Part shown: positions 1-11,737 of the stretch, in pieces | Layout: each line of letters opens with the position of its first letter | Position numbering within the stretch: the first letter of the stretch is position 1 | NCBI GenBank assembly: GCA_007258455.2 | Contig: VDFB02270651.1 | Location: forward strand, 494,458,320 to 494,522,319 | Reading direction: 5' to 3' | DNA length: 64,000 nt | Source of the DNA: Sequoia sempervirens | Taxonomy: Eukaryota; Streptophyta; Pinopsida; Cupressales; Cupressaceae | Notes under the pieces: generated by a model | The model's input: only the letters and a program-made list of their open reading frames with translations | Told to the model about the DNA's origin: nothing | Databases searched by the model: none | Translations under genes and position numbers: made by a program

Positions 1-129
1 AACAAACCAAAGCAAACCTAATCTAACCAAAACAAAACAAGCAAACAAAAAAGAAACCTACTCTAACCAAACAAAACAACAGAAAGCAACCTAAACTAAC
101 TATATACAAAGCAGGGAGCTAAAAATAGC
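1..129 (-). other. 3' noncoding tail of element 1 after integrase
   Basis: A low-complexity A/C-rich stretch made of short AACCAAA/AACCTA-like words (GGTTTAGG-like on the coding strand). The corresponding place in element 2, just after integrase at 21421-21500, has similar GGTTAGGTTAGG words, so this is probably the start of the untranslated segment between pol and the 3' LTR. No gene is visible. Confidence 0.5.
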
Positions 130-1290
130 TCAGGACTGGAAATAAAGCTTCAAATACTGCCCATTGAGAGGCAGTGAAATATCTTCTCCCGTGAGAGTCT
201 TCAGACGGAAGGCATTATCTCCAAGTATTTCAACAATCTGATATGGACCAAGCCACAGTTTGTTAAATTTCCCATGGTCCCCTTTTTGATCATGAGGTTT
301 ATCCCAGTACAAGACTAGGTTAGAAATCCTAAAGGCTTTGACTTTAGCCCTCCTGTCAAACCATCTCGTAACTACCCCCTGATGTTTGGCAAAATTCTCA
401 AGGGCAGTGTCTCGTTTCTCCTCAAGGTGTAGTAGTTCTATCAACCTAGCCTCCCTTCTATCCCAATCATCATAAAACTCATTTATAAACTTCAAGGTTG
501 GGATCTTGAGTTGAATAGGGAATACTGGCTCCAGACCATATACTAAGTGAAAAGGAGATGTTCCAACGGATGACTTAAGTCATGTACGATCTGCCCAAAG
601 GGCAAACCGAAGCTGGGTATGCCAGTCTTTTGGGTTCCTTTCTAATAGCTTGCAGATGACAGTCAATATGTTTTTATTAGAGGACTCTACTAAACCGTTA
701 CCCTAGGGGTAATAGTTGGACGCAAACTTCACAATAATGCCATGATCAAAAGCCCAATTTAAAAATGTTAAAGATGCGAAAGCAGGACCATTATCACAGT
801 CAACAGAAATAGGGCATCCAAATCGATTAATAATAGCAGATTCTAGAAAATCAATCACCACCTCAGATGTACAATGCCTACAAGCAAAAGTCTCAGTCCA
901 TCTTGTGAAATAATCAGTAATAGTGAGAATGTACCTGTGTCCCGCAGAAGATGGTGGATTGATGGGGCCTATGAAATCCATACCCCATTGAGCAAAATGT
1001 CTTACCTCAGTGACGGGTTGGAGTGGAAGTGCTGCATACCTCTCTCTTGTTGCTGCAGACTGGCACGTGTGACAGGTCCTGACATGATGGTGGACGTCTT
1101 TGAACAATGTGGGCTAGTAATATCCTGCCCTCCAAATCTGATTTGCTGTGGCAATCGCAGAACCATGGCCAGTGCCATAATTTTCATGAAATTTGTTTAT
1201 CACCCTTTTAGCTTCCTGTTTCCCGAGGCATCTCAAATAAATGCCCTCATAATTTTTCTTGTATAGAATAGCTCCTTTTAGCATGAAACT
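130..1290 (-). pseudogene. Integrase of element 1 (broken)
   Basis: Integrase joins the element's cDNA ends to host DNA. In coding order: an N-terminal zinc-binding region with a histidine pair (KFHENYGTGH) and a CHTC pair; the catalytic core with D in GMDFIGP, D in DCDNGPAF and E in NGLVESSNK; and a C-terminal domain with the GPY/F motif WLGPYQIVEILGDNAF near 190-260. All DDE residues are present. A TAG replaces the Gln that element 2 keeps in NYYPQGNGL, and further stops separate the core from the C-terminal domain. There is no chromodomain after GPY/F, as expected for the Tat/Athila side of plant Ty3/gypsy. Non-functional relic; the domain call is secure. Confidence 0.9.
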
Positions 1291-1479
1291 GTCACTTTTC
1301 AATCGTAAGGCTCTCCTTTGAATAGCATTGAGATGACTTGGAGATCGTTGGTTCAGTAAATAATAAACTATGTCATCATACCAACCATCTGGAGAAACCT
1401 CCTCAACATTATAATTCTGGACAGTCAGTTCAGGACCAATTTTAGCCATAGTCTGAGTGAGTCCTTGTCCTCTTACTAA

Positions 1480-1984
1480 CTTCATGGGATGTATCTCAAT
1501 ATCGTACTCCTGCAACATTATCACCCACTTAGCTCTACATTCTACTAGCTCATTTTGCATCAGAAGTAACTTGACTGCAGGATATGGAACAATGGCATAA
1601 ACCTTATTCCTGAGAATATAATGTCTGAATTTTTTTACTGCCTTGACCAAGGCATATACCTACTTTTCCACACTTGGATATTTCAACTCAGCATCTTTTA
1701 ATGGGGCACTCATAAAGGCAATGGGATGCTCATTTCTCTCATCAGACTTCTGAGTTAGCATTCTAGCACACGAATGATCTGAAGCAAATGAATAGATGTG
1801 AAAAGGCTTGCTGTAGTTAGGGCTTACCAATACTGGAGCATCAACAATGGCTCTTTTGATTTCTGTAAATGATTCCTTTGCTTCCGAAGTCCATTCGATC
1901 TTAGCATCCTGTTTCAACATTGCATTCAGTGGCTTAACAATTTTAGCAAATCCAATAATGAATTTTCTGACAAAGTTGATCTTG
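1480..1984 (-). pseudogene. Ty3/gypsy-type RNase H of element 1 (degenerate)
   Basis: This is the RNase H that normally follows reverse transcriptase and removes RNA from the RNA:DNA hybrid. The family pattern is clear (FHIYSFASDHSCARML, then HPIAFMSAPLKDAELKYPSVEK-type residues and KKFRHYIL). The first catalytic Asp, expected where most families read TDAS, is Phe (SFAS). Element 2 also has Phe there (SFTL), so the loss predates the decay of these copies. Native RNase H of Tat elements is known to be degenerate and probably serves only as a connecting domain. The reading continues directly into integrase, with no second RNase H in between. One stop separates the two open segments near 1650. 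Confidence 0.85.
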
Positions 1985-2730
1985 CCAAAGAAAGATTTCA
2001 TTTCCTTTTTGCTAGCAGGTGGCTGAATCTTCAGGATGGCCTCTACTCTTTCTGGGTCAATGGCAATTCCCTTCTCTAATATCACATGTCCAAGCAGCTT
2101 TCCCTCTGTTACTCCAAAAATACACTTTTTAGGATTCAAGGATATGCCAAATTCTCTGCACCTTGAAACACTTTGTGCAAATATGAGATGTGATCCCCTC
2201 TATTCTTTGAGAACACAGTCAGGTTGTCCATATAAATGATGATGCATTTACATATGATATCCTTAAAAGCAATATCCATAGCCCTTTGAAATGTAGCTCT
2301 TGCATTAATGAGTCCAAATGGCATCCTCTTATAGGCAAAGGTACCCTATTTAGTGGTGAAGGCAGTCTTATGCCTGTCCTCATATTGAACCATTACTTGA
2401 TTGTATCATGAACAGCCATCCAAAAAGGACATCATCTAAGATCCATTAACCACTTGGAGCACTTCATCCAGTGAAGGGACTGGATAGTTATCCTTTTCTG
2501 ACGATCTGTAATTCCTAAAATCAACACAGAGTCTAATTTCTCCATTCTTTTTTCTCACTGGAACCAGGTTTGCCACCCATGTTGAATGTCTGACCGGAAA
2601 TATGATTCTACCAGATAGTAACTTCTGAACTTCTTTCTGTATGAGTGGTTCCAACAATGCGTTTATAGGCCTCTATCTCTGCCTGAAAGGTTTGGCGCCT
2701 GGCTTCAAAGGGATAGTATGAGTTATGATT
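1985..2730 (-). pseudogene. Reverse transcriptase of element 1 (broken; YMDN active site)
   Basis: Recognisable RT blocks in order: EVQKLLSGRIIFPVRHSTWVAN, VPVRKKNGEIRLCVDFRN, NYPVPSLDEVL, a damaged FLDG block around 2440, MPFGLINARATFQRAM, then IIYMDNLTVFS. The thumb and tether follow (LLGHVILEKGI, FFGKINFVRKF). The active-site box reads YMDN instead of YMDD; element 2 keeps YMDD, so the Asn is a change in this copy. Stops and a frame change fall between the palm blocks. The protein copied the RNA into DNA in the virus-like particle. The Tat-like assignment rests on the YMDD box, the tether and the neighbouring domains. Confidence 0.9.
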
Positions 2731-3119
2731 GAGGTATCATAAGTTTTCAAGTGCTCATAACTCCAAGCTACTATATCTGGAAAGCTGTGCAAGGCTTCAA
2801 TTATCCCTTATTTTTCTTCAGGAGTGCATATTTTGCCAATGAAAATATTCTTAGCATTATCTTCAATTCCCATATTGTAAGTATCGTACTATCCACTGAT
2901 GGATTCCTTCTTGGACTCTTGTTCCTGATCCTTAATCTTATCCATATCAAAAATTCATTCCAACTGTACCATTCCCCTTTGAATAGTATTTGACTTTAAG
3001 TTCATTACTCCTTCTAAATCCAGTTCTACTTCCTGAGGTTCTGTTTCATCAATGATTTAAGAAGCAAAAATGTCTGTATTTGTGATAAAATCCAGAATAT
3101 GCTTGTCACCTTCAAACAC
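2731..3119 (-). other. Linker between archaeal-type RNase H and RT in element 1
   Basis: Not a separate gene. It is the homologue of 17300-17640 in element 2 and encodes an acidic linker with several stops, including FIGKICTPEE-like and PDIVAWSYEHLKTY-like residues that lead into RT. Its preservation in both copies shows that the archaeal-type RNase H and RT belonged to one polyprotein. Confidence 0.6.
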
Positions 3120-4127
3120 CTAAAAGTTAGTAACATTGTCCGAGACTAATGGCACAGGAGTCAATTCCACAGTGAATTTCTTCAATCCTGACAAAGATAA
3201 AGGCTGTAGGGTGCTTGCTGCCTGAGCTAGAGAATCCGCAGTTTGATTATTCTGTCTTAGTATTAGTTGAATATTGAAAGCATCAAATCCCTCAATGAGG
3301 TCCCACACTCTATGCCTATAGTTAGTCATTCTCCTATCGTGGCATGAATATTGCCTCCTTACTTGCTTAATTACTAACTCAGAATCACCAAAAACTTGCA
3401 GAATCTTAACATTTTTATTAAGTGCCATAAGAAGTCCATGAATTAACGCTTCATACTCCGCTACGTTATTTGTACAATGAAATTGGAGTCTATGGGATGT
3501 AAAGAAATTCTTACCTTTTGGACTGATTAATTCAAATCCTGCTCCAGCTCCATGCTTGGACTTGGATCCATCAAATCTAAGAGTCCAACACTCAGCAGTG
3601 GTAGTCCTTTTTATTACACCCTTCAATTTATCAGTGTTGTAGGATTCCTCAGACAGTATAGGTTTCTTGTTTTTGTACTCTTCCTGAAGATTTTGCTCAT
3701 TTGTTTTAACTGCCGAAGTTAGATTCATGCATTTCTGTACTTGTTTTGCTGCTATTTGGCACAAACAACACTCCAACTCTGAGTGGGAGGCATTATGAAC
3801 TCTACACCAATTAGGTAAGAGTAATTCTTCGAAGCTTGTCTTTCTGCCTAAGTGAATTTGATTTTCCACACACTGCTTGATGAATTCTTGAAAACTATTC
3901 AATAGGCTGATCTGATTATCTTCAGGTTCTTCTTCCTTAACTAATTCTATCAAAACAACACCATGACTGGATCCTGTCTCATCATCAATAGGCATCGTAT
4001 GTAGCATCAATACCTCCTCTGAGTTTGATTCCTCATACTGATTTGATAGCATGTAATTTCCCATTCCTACTTCTGATATCAGAACTTCTGTTGAAGTCTT
4101 TTGGTATTCTGTAATCATGTATTTCAT
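3120..4127 (-). CDS. CHHC finger plus archaeal-type RNase H (aRNH) of element 1
   Basis: A 335-residue open segment. Residues about 100-125 hold a Cys-His finger (WCRVHNASHSELECC, pattern C-x2-H-x4-H-x4-C). Residues about 180-315 form an RNase H of the archaeal/plant-like type (RVT_3, PF13456): FDGSKSKHGAGAGFELISP, TNNVAEYEALIHGL, QVFGDSELVIKQV and NNQTADSLAQAA. The catalytic D, E, D, D are all present. This second RNase H marks the Tat lineage, but in the arrangement I know it lies after the native RNase H and before integrase, whereas here it sits between protease and RT. It is the best-preserved part of the element. It was part of a polyprotein, so its first Met is not a true start. Confidence 0.85.
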   Translation of the reverse strand: MKYMITEYQKTSTEVLISEVGMGNYMLSNQYEESNSEEVLMLHTMPIDDETGSSHGVVLIELVKEEEPEDNQISLLNSFQEFIKQCVENQIHLGRKTSFEELLLPNWCRVHNASHSELECCLCQIAAKQVQKCMNLTSAVKTNEQNLQEEYKNKKPILSEESYNTDKLKGVIKRTTTAECWTLRFDGSKSKHGAGAGFELISPKGKNFFTSHRLQFHCTNNVAEYEALIHGLLMALNKNVKILQVFGDSELVIKQVRRQYSCHDRRMTNYRHRVWDLIEGFDAFNIQLILRQNNQTADSLAQAASTLQPLSLSGLKKFTVELTPVPLVSDNVTNF

Positions 4128-4169
4128 TCTTGGCTCTCTCTCAATTCTGATCTAATTTGGCACTCCTTT

Positions 4170-4508
4170 CTAGGGAAGCCACATGTGGGAGTGATCAGTA
4201 GACACATAACCATTCAAATCCTTAATAAAATCTCTTCCTAGAATTAAACCATACGCATCTGGGATATCAGCTACTTGAATATTGATAACCTGTTGAATCC
4301 TTGGGTCTGAAGCTATCTGCATTTGAATCATATTTAATTCTTCCACCACATTTACTTCAGTTCTATCCAACTGAGTCACCTTCTTCTGAGAGTCAACAGG
4401 TGTAATCCCTAGAGCTCTACATACTCCAAATGCAATCACATTGGTGGAAGCACCAGAATCCAGTAGACAATTATGTAAATTCTTACCAAATATACGCACA
4501 GAAATCAA
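4170..4508 (-). pseudogene. Aspartic protease of element 1
   Basis: A pepsin-like retroelement protease segment that would cleave the Gag-Pol polyprotein. The active-site block is LLDSGASTNVI, with the DSG triad intact, followed by the flap and hydrophobic core and a C-terminal LILGRDFIKDLNGYV block corresponding to the family's second conserved motif. The open segment of 112 residues is the normal size for one protease monomer, which acts as a dimer. It is separated by a stop from the linker upstream and from the finger/RNase H segment downstream. Element 2 has the same protein but with the active-site Asp changed to Asn. Confidence 0.88.
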
Positions 4509-4555
4509 AAAAATTGGGGTTTGTGTCTTCCCTTGGAACTAAGTTGACTGAATAT

Positions 4556-7041
4556 CTACTTGAGCCACTTGAGTCTTGTCCTTTTCCTTTCCTTTATCTC
4601 CAGGGGAAAATTAGTCTGACTATGAGCCTGACTCTGTGTCTTCATAGGCTGAGAACTAGAAATATTACTGATAGCCTCGCCAGAAGGTTTATCCAAAAAT
4701 ACTGAACGTGCATCATAAGTACTTAAAACTGCCTTCTTAATTACAGGGAATCTTAATAACTCAAATGCTGAAAGATTTACTTTTAATTTCTTGAACTCTT
4801 CAGCAACATAGGAAGCCATTTGCTCCTCGCTCATGTCAGTTGATACTTCCCTGAGAGGTTCCTCCACCTTGTCTCTGCTTGTTTGAACAACCTTTTCCTT
4901 TTGTAGGTCAGTTTGAGCTTGTCTTTCCTTCGAAAGGTACTGCCTGGATACATGTGGGAAAGATGGATTATTGCTAGCATTAGGATCTGGGGGAGTACTG
5001 AAGTTGTTAGGAGGAATAGAGGTAGTGAAAGGTCCCCTAGCCTATGGGCGCCTATGAGGCATGTCTCTCAAGCCCTACCGGAACATCTGTACCTCTTTGA
5101 CATAAGCTTCCTCCTGATCAAGGGGCCATTATCATTCATTGTCTCTTCATTGAATAACTGAGCCACTTCATCCCCATTGTAGATCTGATCTGATTTATCT
5201 TCCTGAGAATCAGATTCTTCCTCTGGAATATTTTCTTCACTTACTGGGAAGGGAGCATGATTTAATACTAGCATAGTAGAATCATAGGGGGAAGAAGGAA
5301 CCATCTCCTACCCATTTACATTATTCTCCACCTCATACTGAAAAATGGAAGCAGTAGTTTGGAATTTTGGACATTCTAACTCTGAATGCTAACTTGTCTT
5401 ATGAAGCCTACACCAACCTGATAGGGCTGCTTCAGCCAAATATACACCACTGGGAGGCTTGTCTTGGCTGACTGGTTGGTTTGTTGGTTGGTTGACAGGT
5501 TGATCCAAGGGAGTAGGGACTCCTCCATTGTTGGGTCCTGTATTCCATGTTCTACTCTACCCTTGTGATGGCCTCTTATCAAATCCTGATCCACTACCTT
5601 GTCCTCTATCAAAATTTTGTCTCCTATCATTATTGTAGTATCTATCATTATTGTAACCCCTATCTTGATTATATCCTCTGTCATTGTGGAATCCTCTGTC
5701 ATTACACTGTCCTCTGTCAAAATTCTGCCCTTGTGGAAATTATCTATTCTGATTGGATTGTATATTCTTCTGAGTGGCTTGTAATTGGCTATTTTGATTC
5801 CTCAGGTAGGTCACCTCTAGGTTCAACTTCTTTATCTGCTCAGCCATTTCATCAATCCTTTCTTTATTTGGATCTACATAAAGAGGCTGACTTGGGTTAT
5901 TCTGAGGAGGGACAGGCATTGTAGCAGATCTCATAGACTGATGCAACACTTCAGAGTTATGCAAATAGGCAGGGAAACTATTTGGTTGCGGCTGATACAT
6001 GGGCTGGTTAACCTGCTGCTAGGGAAAATTCATCACAGGAGAGACCTGGCTCATGGGAAGACCAGGATGTGGCACCAAAGGTAATTGAGGTACCGGATTC
6101 ATGATTGGAGTATGATTGGTAAGTGCCTGGTTTATTGCCTAAACCTGATTGGGATGTGCAACTGGTCCTAAAGAAGGCAACGGTCTAGTTATATGTTGCC
6201 TCAGATCAGTGCTAAGCTTAATAGTTTCTGTATAGGCATCAGTTAGGTTAGCTGGAGGGTTAGGCCTCCACTTCAGAAAGGTGGCTGTGAGGCTATCCAA
6301 TGCTTTGTAATAGACTCCCAAGGCTGTATTGTCATCCAAAACATAAGGATCTTGAAGTCTAGTTTACGCACGATGAAACCTATTATTGAAACTAGATATA
6401 GGTTCATTAACTTCTCTTTTGACTCTGGTGAATTGCAAATACAATTCATTGGCACTAATGGGTATCCTGAACTTCTGTAAAAAAATAGTTTCAAGATCAT
6501 TCCAATTAAGAACTGAGCCAGATTGGAGGTGATTGTACCAGTAAAAAGCCTTTTCCCTTAGTGAATAAGGAAACAACCTACAGGCAACATCCTCATGAAC
6601 AATCACTCTATCTTTGAGACAGGTTTGGAAAAACCTTATATGCTCTTCTACAGTCCTGTTTGGGTCATTAACATGGAACTTTGAACAAAAGTGTTCAGGG
6701 TTTTTGGGCATTACATTGTAAGCATTGAAAGACAAAGGGGATGGATTATTAGCTAGGAAAGCCATTGGCAAAAGCGGGGGTGGTGGTTGTGGTTGATTAA
6801 CGATAGGCTGAGGTTGTTGAATGGGAACTGCTTCAGGGATGGGTATGGCCTCAACCTCTGGATGCAAAGATATGGATGATGCTGGTGAAGGGATGGGTGA
6901 TGATGATTCTCCCCTTTCTAGAGTCCTTGACCTAGTGGAAAACTGTAATTCCTGTAAATCTTTCTCTCCTATGGTAGATCTGGTATTTCTTCTATATCTC
7001 TCTGGAGAGATGGTGTTCAAGAAATGATCCAGTGTTCTCAT
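4556..7041 (-). pseudogene. gag of element 1 (broken)
   Basis: Capsid/nucleocapsid precursor. The start at 7041 is the first Met (MRTLDHFLNT), 26 bases inside the LTR edge. Residues about 60-100 are Pro/Gln-rich. Residues about 105-225 are a typical retrotransposon gag capsid domain (PF03732-like): FCSKFHVNDPNRTVEEHI, LFPYSLREKAFYWYNHLQSG, LETIFLQKFRIP. Further on (6339-5740) come Pro/Gln-rich stretches, a run of NDRG(Y/F) repeats (about 5590-5725) likely to bind RNA, and a Cys-His finger near 5380-5430 (WCRLHKTS-stop-HSELECP). The last part (4867-4556) is a linker to protease (EEFKKLKVNLSAFELLRFP), shared with element 2. There are several stops and frame changes. Confidence 0.87.
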
Positions 7042-7044
7042 TCA

Positions 7045-7066
7045 GGCCCTCCTTCTAGCACTAATC
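7045..7066 (-). promoter_or_regulatory. Primer-binding-site-like sequence of element 1
   Basis: On the minus strand the bases after the LTR end (…CATCAACA) read GATTAGTGCTAGAAGGAGG. A PBS usually begins TGG within a few bases of the LTR. TTAGTGCTAGAAGG fits a decayed TTGGTGCTAGAAGG, with the same G-to-A change seen elsewhere in this copy. The tRNA primer cannot be named by eye. Confidence 0.5.
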
Positions 7067-8148
7067 TGTTGATGGTGTTTTCTGCACAGCAACAACTCAG
7101 ACATAATACAATATTCTATCTCTCTTGAAAGGTTATTTTCAACAATAAAATATTGAAAATCACCCCAAGGTCTTTCGGGTGTCAAGTCATGACAATGCAT
7201 AAACAACTCAGATAAAATGTGAAATGCTGGTCATCACAATCAGACCTTACTACAAGCAAATTGTATCTTCTATTTTATCAGATTTTGCAATATGATGATT
7301 TCAAATCCTAAATCTAACCAGATAACAAAGAAATAGCAAAAGATAAGGGTGCAAGGATATAATAAGATCTAAACTATTCCTAGAATGAGCAATGCAAATG
7401 ATAGATATCTGGAATGGACCAATCTCAAATAACCAATTCTTGCTTAACCCACAATGCAATATCACAAGAATGGTGCAATCTTCTAAGGTGTGTAGATTTT
7501 CAAATCATAGACATTCATCTACAATCGAACTTAAGCACATGTAAATATATGGTCCAGGTTGACTTCACCAGCCTACTACAATCAAATAGTTACTGGGAGT
7601 ATAGACCAGAGATTGCTACAAACACTCCAAATATAAAATTATAAACATCATTCACCGCACTAATCTAATTCTTAACAATGAACCCTAAATCTTTAAGCAA
7701 TTTGAAAGATAGAACAACAAGAACCATGCAAGATGAAATAACACAAGAGATTGCACCAGGAAAACCACAATGTCTTCAATTGTATTAGATCACCAAAATG
7801 CTGCAACAATTCCACTATTCTATTACAATATTTGCTTCCAGAAACTGATTACTACTTCTACTACAAGATACTCTAGCTCTTTTCTGCTCTTACTTATCTC
7901 TATTATTTTCTAGTTCACCCTTACAATGAGGCCAAAATGCCCATTAAAGAAAATTCTTTAAAACATGTCGGCCCAGCCAAACATTTAAAAAATAAAACAG
8001 CCAAAACAAGTCGGCCTTAGGAATCCAAGATAAGGCACACATTAAATGTCAATACATCATCAAGGTCGGCCTAGACACAATCCCCAATGCAACCCAGATT
8101 AATACATGCCCTATAATAATAGGGAAGCACAAATCTCAAAAATGGGCA
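7067..8148 (-). other. End section of LTR-1 (putative R-U5), noncoding
   Basis: This section between the LORF stop and the LTR end matches 31000-32128 (LTR-A), 39060-40098 (LTR-B) and, for its outer part, 40099-40550 (LTR-C, minus strand). The best-kept blocks are the last 130 bases and the stretch with AACAA(C)GAGAACCATGCAA-like words near 7710. By analogy with A and B the genomic RNA would start here, but no clean TATA box survives in this copy. Confidence 0.55.
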
Positions 8149-11100
8149 TTAACTACCGCCTCCCTTGTCCTTATTCTGATTCTGAACCTTCAAAAATAAC
8201 TTATCCAGCTTGGCAATAAGTGGCAAAGGCAAAACCCTAAGCCGACATTCAATGGAACCACTCTCCTCCTTTGACAACTTAACAGTCTTATCTCAATTGT
8301 CCCTATGGGCTAGGTATTTATCTATTACCGCCAAATAGGTTGCAGCATCATCCAAATGGTACTTTGTTATGACATTCTTAGAATCTAGGGCATAAACCTC
8401 ATGCCACCATTCTCTCAACTGTTCCAAGCTTAGGTACTTAGGAGCAATTTTCCTCCTGCCAGTCATAACCTCAAAAAATGCAATGCATCCATCATAAACT
8501 ATAGTTAGATCACCATCCATCAGTTTCTTTCATTTTTGAATCTTCCTCATGGCCTTTTGCCAGATCTACAAAGCCTCAAACCACTCCCAGGGTTCACTAA
8601 GTCTGGAGGAAGGAAGAATCCCATCTGCAGCCAACTGGTCCTTACCATACCCCATGATGACTTTGGATTTCTGTAGTAAAAGATCAATATCCTCTCTGTC
8701 CTGGGATAATACCTGTTCCAGCAAATCTTTAGCTCTGACTGCATCCTTCCCAACCGACAGGACATCCTTGATTGTATCATCTCCTTTTATTTGCACATTC
8801 TTCAGCCAATCTACTGTAGTTTGAGAATAGGTTTTCATCTTTTCAATCTTGAAAATAGTTTCCTTGGGAAAGAAACCAGGAGTGGCAGAGGAAGATGGGT
8901 GTAGAGATTGCAGAGGTTTCATCACCTCTTCCAAGCATTTCTTAAGTCTCTCATTCTCCATTCTTAGCTCATGCTTGGTCTGAGTCTCCTTCCTTAATCT
9001 ATCAACTATCACAGTACTAGAACCTTCATACTCCTCTATATCCTGCTCCATAGATGCTGGTCCAAGGTTAATAGTTTGCACATTATAATCTTCACCAGTG
9101 ACATCTCTTGTCTTGTCTGGAGCAGGGGTGGCAATGTGGATAACTCTATTATTTACCTCATCCCTTTCTATCCTTGAAACTACCCTGGCTACCTTCTTCT
9201 TTTTACCTTTACCTATCTTGGACAACATCCCATCCCAATCCAAAGGAGTATCCTCAACAACTACCTATTTCTTCTTTGCGATTTCCTTTTCAAGCCAATC
9301 TGGAACAGCAGGTTCTACCCAGATTTCCTATTTTTGCCTCTTCCTGTTGTTCTTCCAGCATTTTCTCCTCTTCCTTTTCAGGTAGCTACTCGCCTTTATC
9401 TTCTACTTCTAGCCCTACCTCTTGTACCGGTGATGGGGTTCTAACCGGGATATTCTCCTTTTTAGGTGATCCATTACCTTTGCTATTCTCCGGAGAATCC
9501 TCATACTGCACCAAGGGAGAAGTATGCTCTTCCTCCTTTTCAACTTCAAGCTCCACTGCCGCACAAAAGAGCTCTCCTTCCCTGAATGGCTCTGCCTCCC
9601 CACTAGCCTCATGTTCCTCAAGGGTCTCATGCTCATGCATGCTCGGTAGAGGAGAAACAGGCCTAGATGGCTCCACAGTTGGTATCTTTGGAGAAGGGTT
9701 CATCTCTTGCATCGACCCCTTTGGAGAGGGAGTCCTAGATCTCCTCATATAAACTTTGGTCTTCTCTCCTGAACTCTCCACATGAACAATCAGAGGCTCA
9801 TCCTTGGAGATATCCTGACCTCTCTTCTTTGAACCCCTCACTGTTCTTGTCTTCTTTGGCGGTGGAGGAGCATCCTCTCCTTCTGCCTTTTCAACTTCCT
9901 CATCAGAGGATCTGCCTATCCTCAAAGCTCGACTTCTTTTCTTTCCTTTCGGCTTTCTTTTTGGCTCGGGCTCACTTTCTTTAGGCCCTTTGATCTATAT
10001 TTTGAAAGGTGAGCTCCTTTGTGTTTTCCCTTTGGGGTCATCTTCCCCGGATTCCTCTGAAGTACACATGGGATTAAGATTTCCCATCAAATTGAATGTA
10101 TAAGGTACCTTCTCACTCTCCAGCTCCCAAACCTTGTGTTTTAGCCAAGAGGTAGTGAATTTCATGACAGGGGCCATTAGGTCCTCTAACTCTGTGATCT
10201 CATCCTCATTCTAGTTTATATCTCCAATTGATCTGTCCTTCATGGACTCATATGCATGGTCTTGCACCAGATTCCCATCATCCTCCAGTTGGTCAGGGAT
10301 TAGCTTGACATTGTACTGTCTGATTGCATCCACAGGGAGCCTAGAGTACCTTTTCTTCCTTGCCTCAAAATCATCTTTGATGTTGGCCCAATAATCTTCT
10401 AGGTCATCTTTATGATGGTACTCCTTGGTAGCCTTTTTCTGTGCTTCCCCTGTGATATCAAAATTTGTCCTTTTGGAATGGAAGGAGAAACCATATGCTA
10501 CCAATTCTTCTCCTATTGTGTGTGCTGATTGGATAGAAGGGCACACCTCTGCTACACTAATTCCAAGAGGGAAATCCCCACCGAAACCTATTTTATGTTT
10601 CTCCTTTTTGACAATGGTATAAAATTCACATATTTGTCTCACCAATTCCAACAACACAATATGATCTGTAGGGTACCTGGGCAACCTGTATGGAGCAGCC
10701 GGGCATCCATCAACCCTAATGTAAGAGAAAGTGGGAAACTGAATGAACTAGGCCCCATAATTCTTTATCAACCCCTTGGCTCCATCTGACAGTCTCACAT
10801 GCTCGGCATTCTGGACCATCCTAGTGATATGCATTGTGAATGCATCATTGGCTCTTCTGTAGTCTCGGTGTCCTAGATGCAACTCTGGGTAAATCTCATA
10901 AACAATGTCCTATCCAAATGTCCCTCGTGGATTTAAACCCCTGTATGGGTAAAATCTGGCTAGCACATACACCACATAGGAAGACATAGTGAACTTCTTG
11001 GTTTATAGGACATCCCCCAGTTGTTTATCAATTATGGTGCTAATAAGGCCTGCCCAGTGATAATCGGAACCCTGCTCAATCTTGTTTATCACGTGAACCA

Positions 11101-11737
11101 TCCAATTCTCTAACACCCCAGCAGTCTTTAAACCTGCCACTCTGCTCAAAAGTGTGATTGCATTGTAGATATCTGACATGAACTTAACTCTATGCAACTG
11201 CTTGGGTAACTTGGAATAATGTGACTTTGGCTTCTCCAACCAAGAATTGATCATCTGTTGAGCTTTGGTGGGCTCATTCTCATAATATGTCCTGGCTGTG
11301 TCCATGTTTAGGGCACACACAGAAGGAAAATCCGGCATGTCAAAGGCCTGGGCAATAGAAACGAGGTTGAAATTTGCTAAGACTCTTCCTTCCGTGCTAA
11401 CCACCCTCTGTGTGTCAAAATCATACTGCTGGGCACACTCCAGGATTAATTCATAGCATTGGATTACTGGAAGGAAACCTGCCACATGCACCAATCTGGA
11501 CTTGATCATTCCCTTTCTCAGGACCGACAGATCCTTCTGAGTTGTCCTCTGTTTAAACTCCTCATATCGCCATGCTCCAACATTTGTGTCAAACACTTCG
11601 GACCACACAGAAGATATCTTGCTTTCAGGGAGCTGGCTCTTGGTGTCCAATCCTAACCTCTCGACCTCTGAAATGGAGGACCCCTCCATGTCACCCTTAG
11701 ATTTCCCATCTGCAGCCTTGCTTGATTCAGCCTGCAC
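8149..11737 (-). pseudogene. LORF, LTR-encoded protein of unknown function (LTR-1 copy, nearly intact)
   Basis: About 1,195 codons in one reading, with about five in-frame stops and one frameshift between 9386 and 9243. No known function is recognised. The N-terminal globular part (to about 10200) has LVHVAGFLPVIQCYELILEC and WMVHVINKIEQGSDYHWAGL. A charged low-complexity middle follows, with basic clusters (KRKPKGKKRSR, KKTRTVRGSKKRG) that could be nuclear signals, and TPSPK/SP repeats. Next come WLEKEIAKKK, NRVIHIATPAPDK and YNVQTINLGPASMEQ. The C-terminal part is a coiled-coil-like stretch (RLRKETQTKHELRMENERLK) and a WWHEVY-containing end. There is no signal peptide or membrane helix, so it is not Env-like. 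The splice acceptor lies at the first codons; the ancestral ATG is unclear (GTG at 11737, or the Met near 11690). Confidence 0.75.

Noticed and set aside
5376..5720. Repeated MTEDS-type frame in element 1
   Set aside because: The NDRG(Y/F) repeats of gag in the neighbouring frame explain it.
9174..9752. 192-residue Ser/Phe-rich plus-strand reading frame
   Set aside because: It is the antisense of the LORF low-complexity region in LTR-1 (Glu/Lys/Pro codons read backwards) and is not kept in other copies.
8149..11737. LORF as a retroviral-like envelope gene
   Set aside because: No signal peptide, transmembrane helix or cysteine-rich ectodomain. It is strongly charged with nuclear-signal-like clusters and lies in the LTR, not between pol and the LTR.
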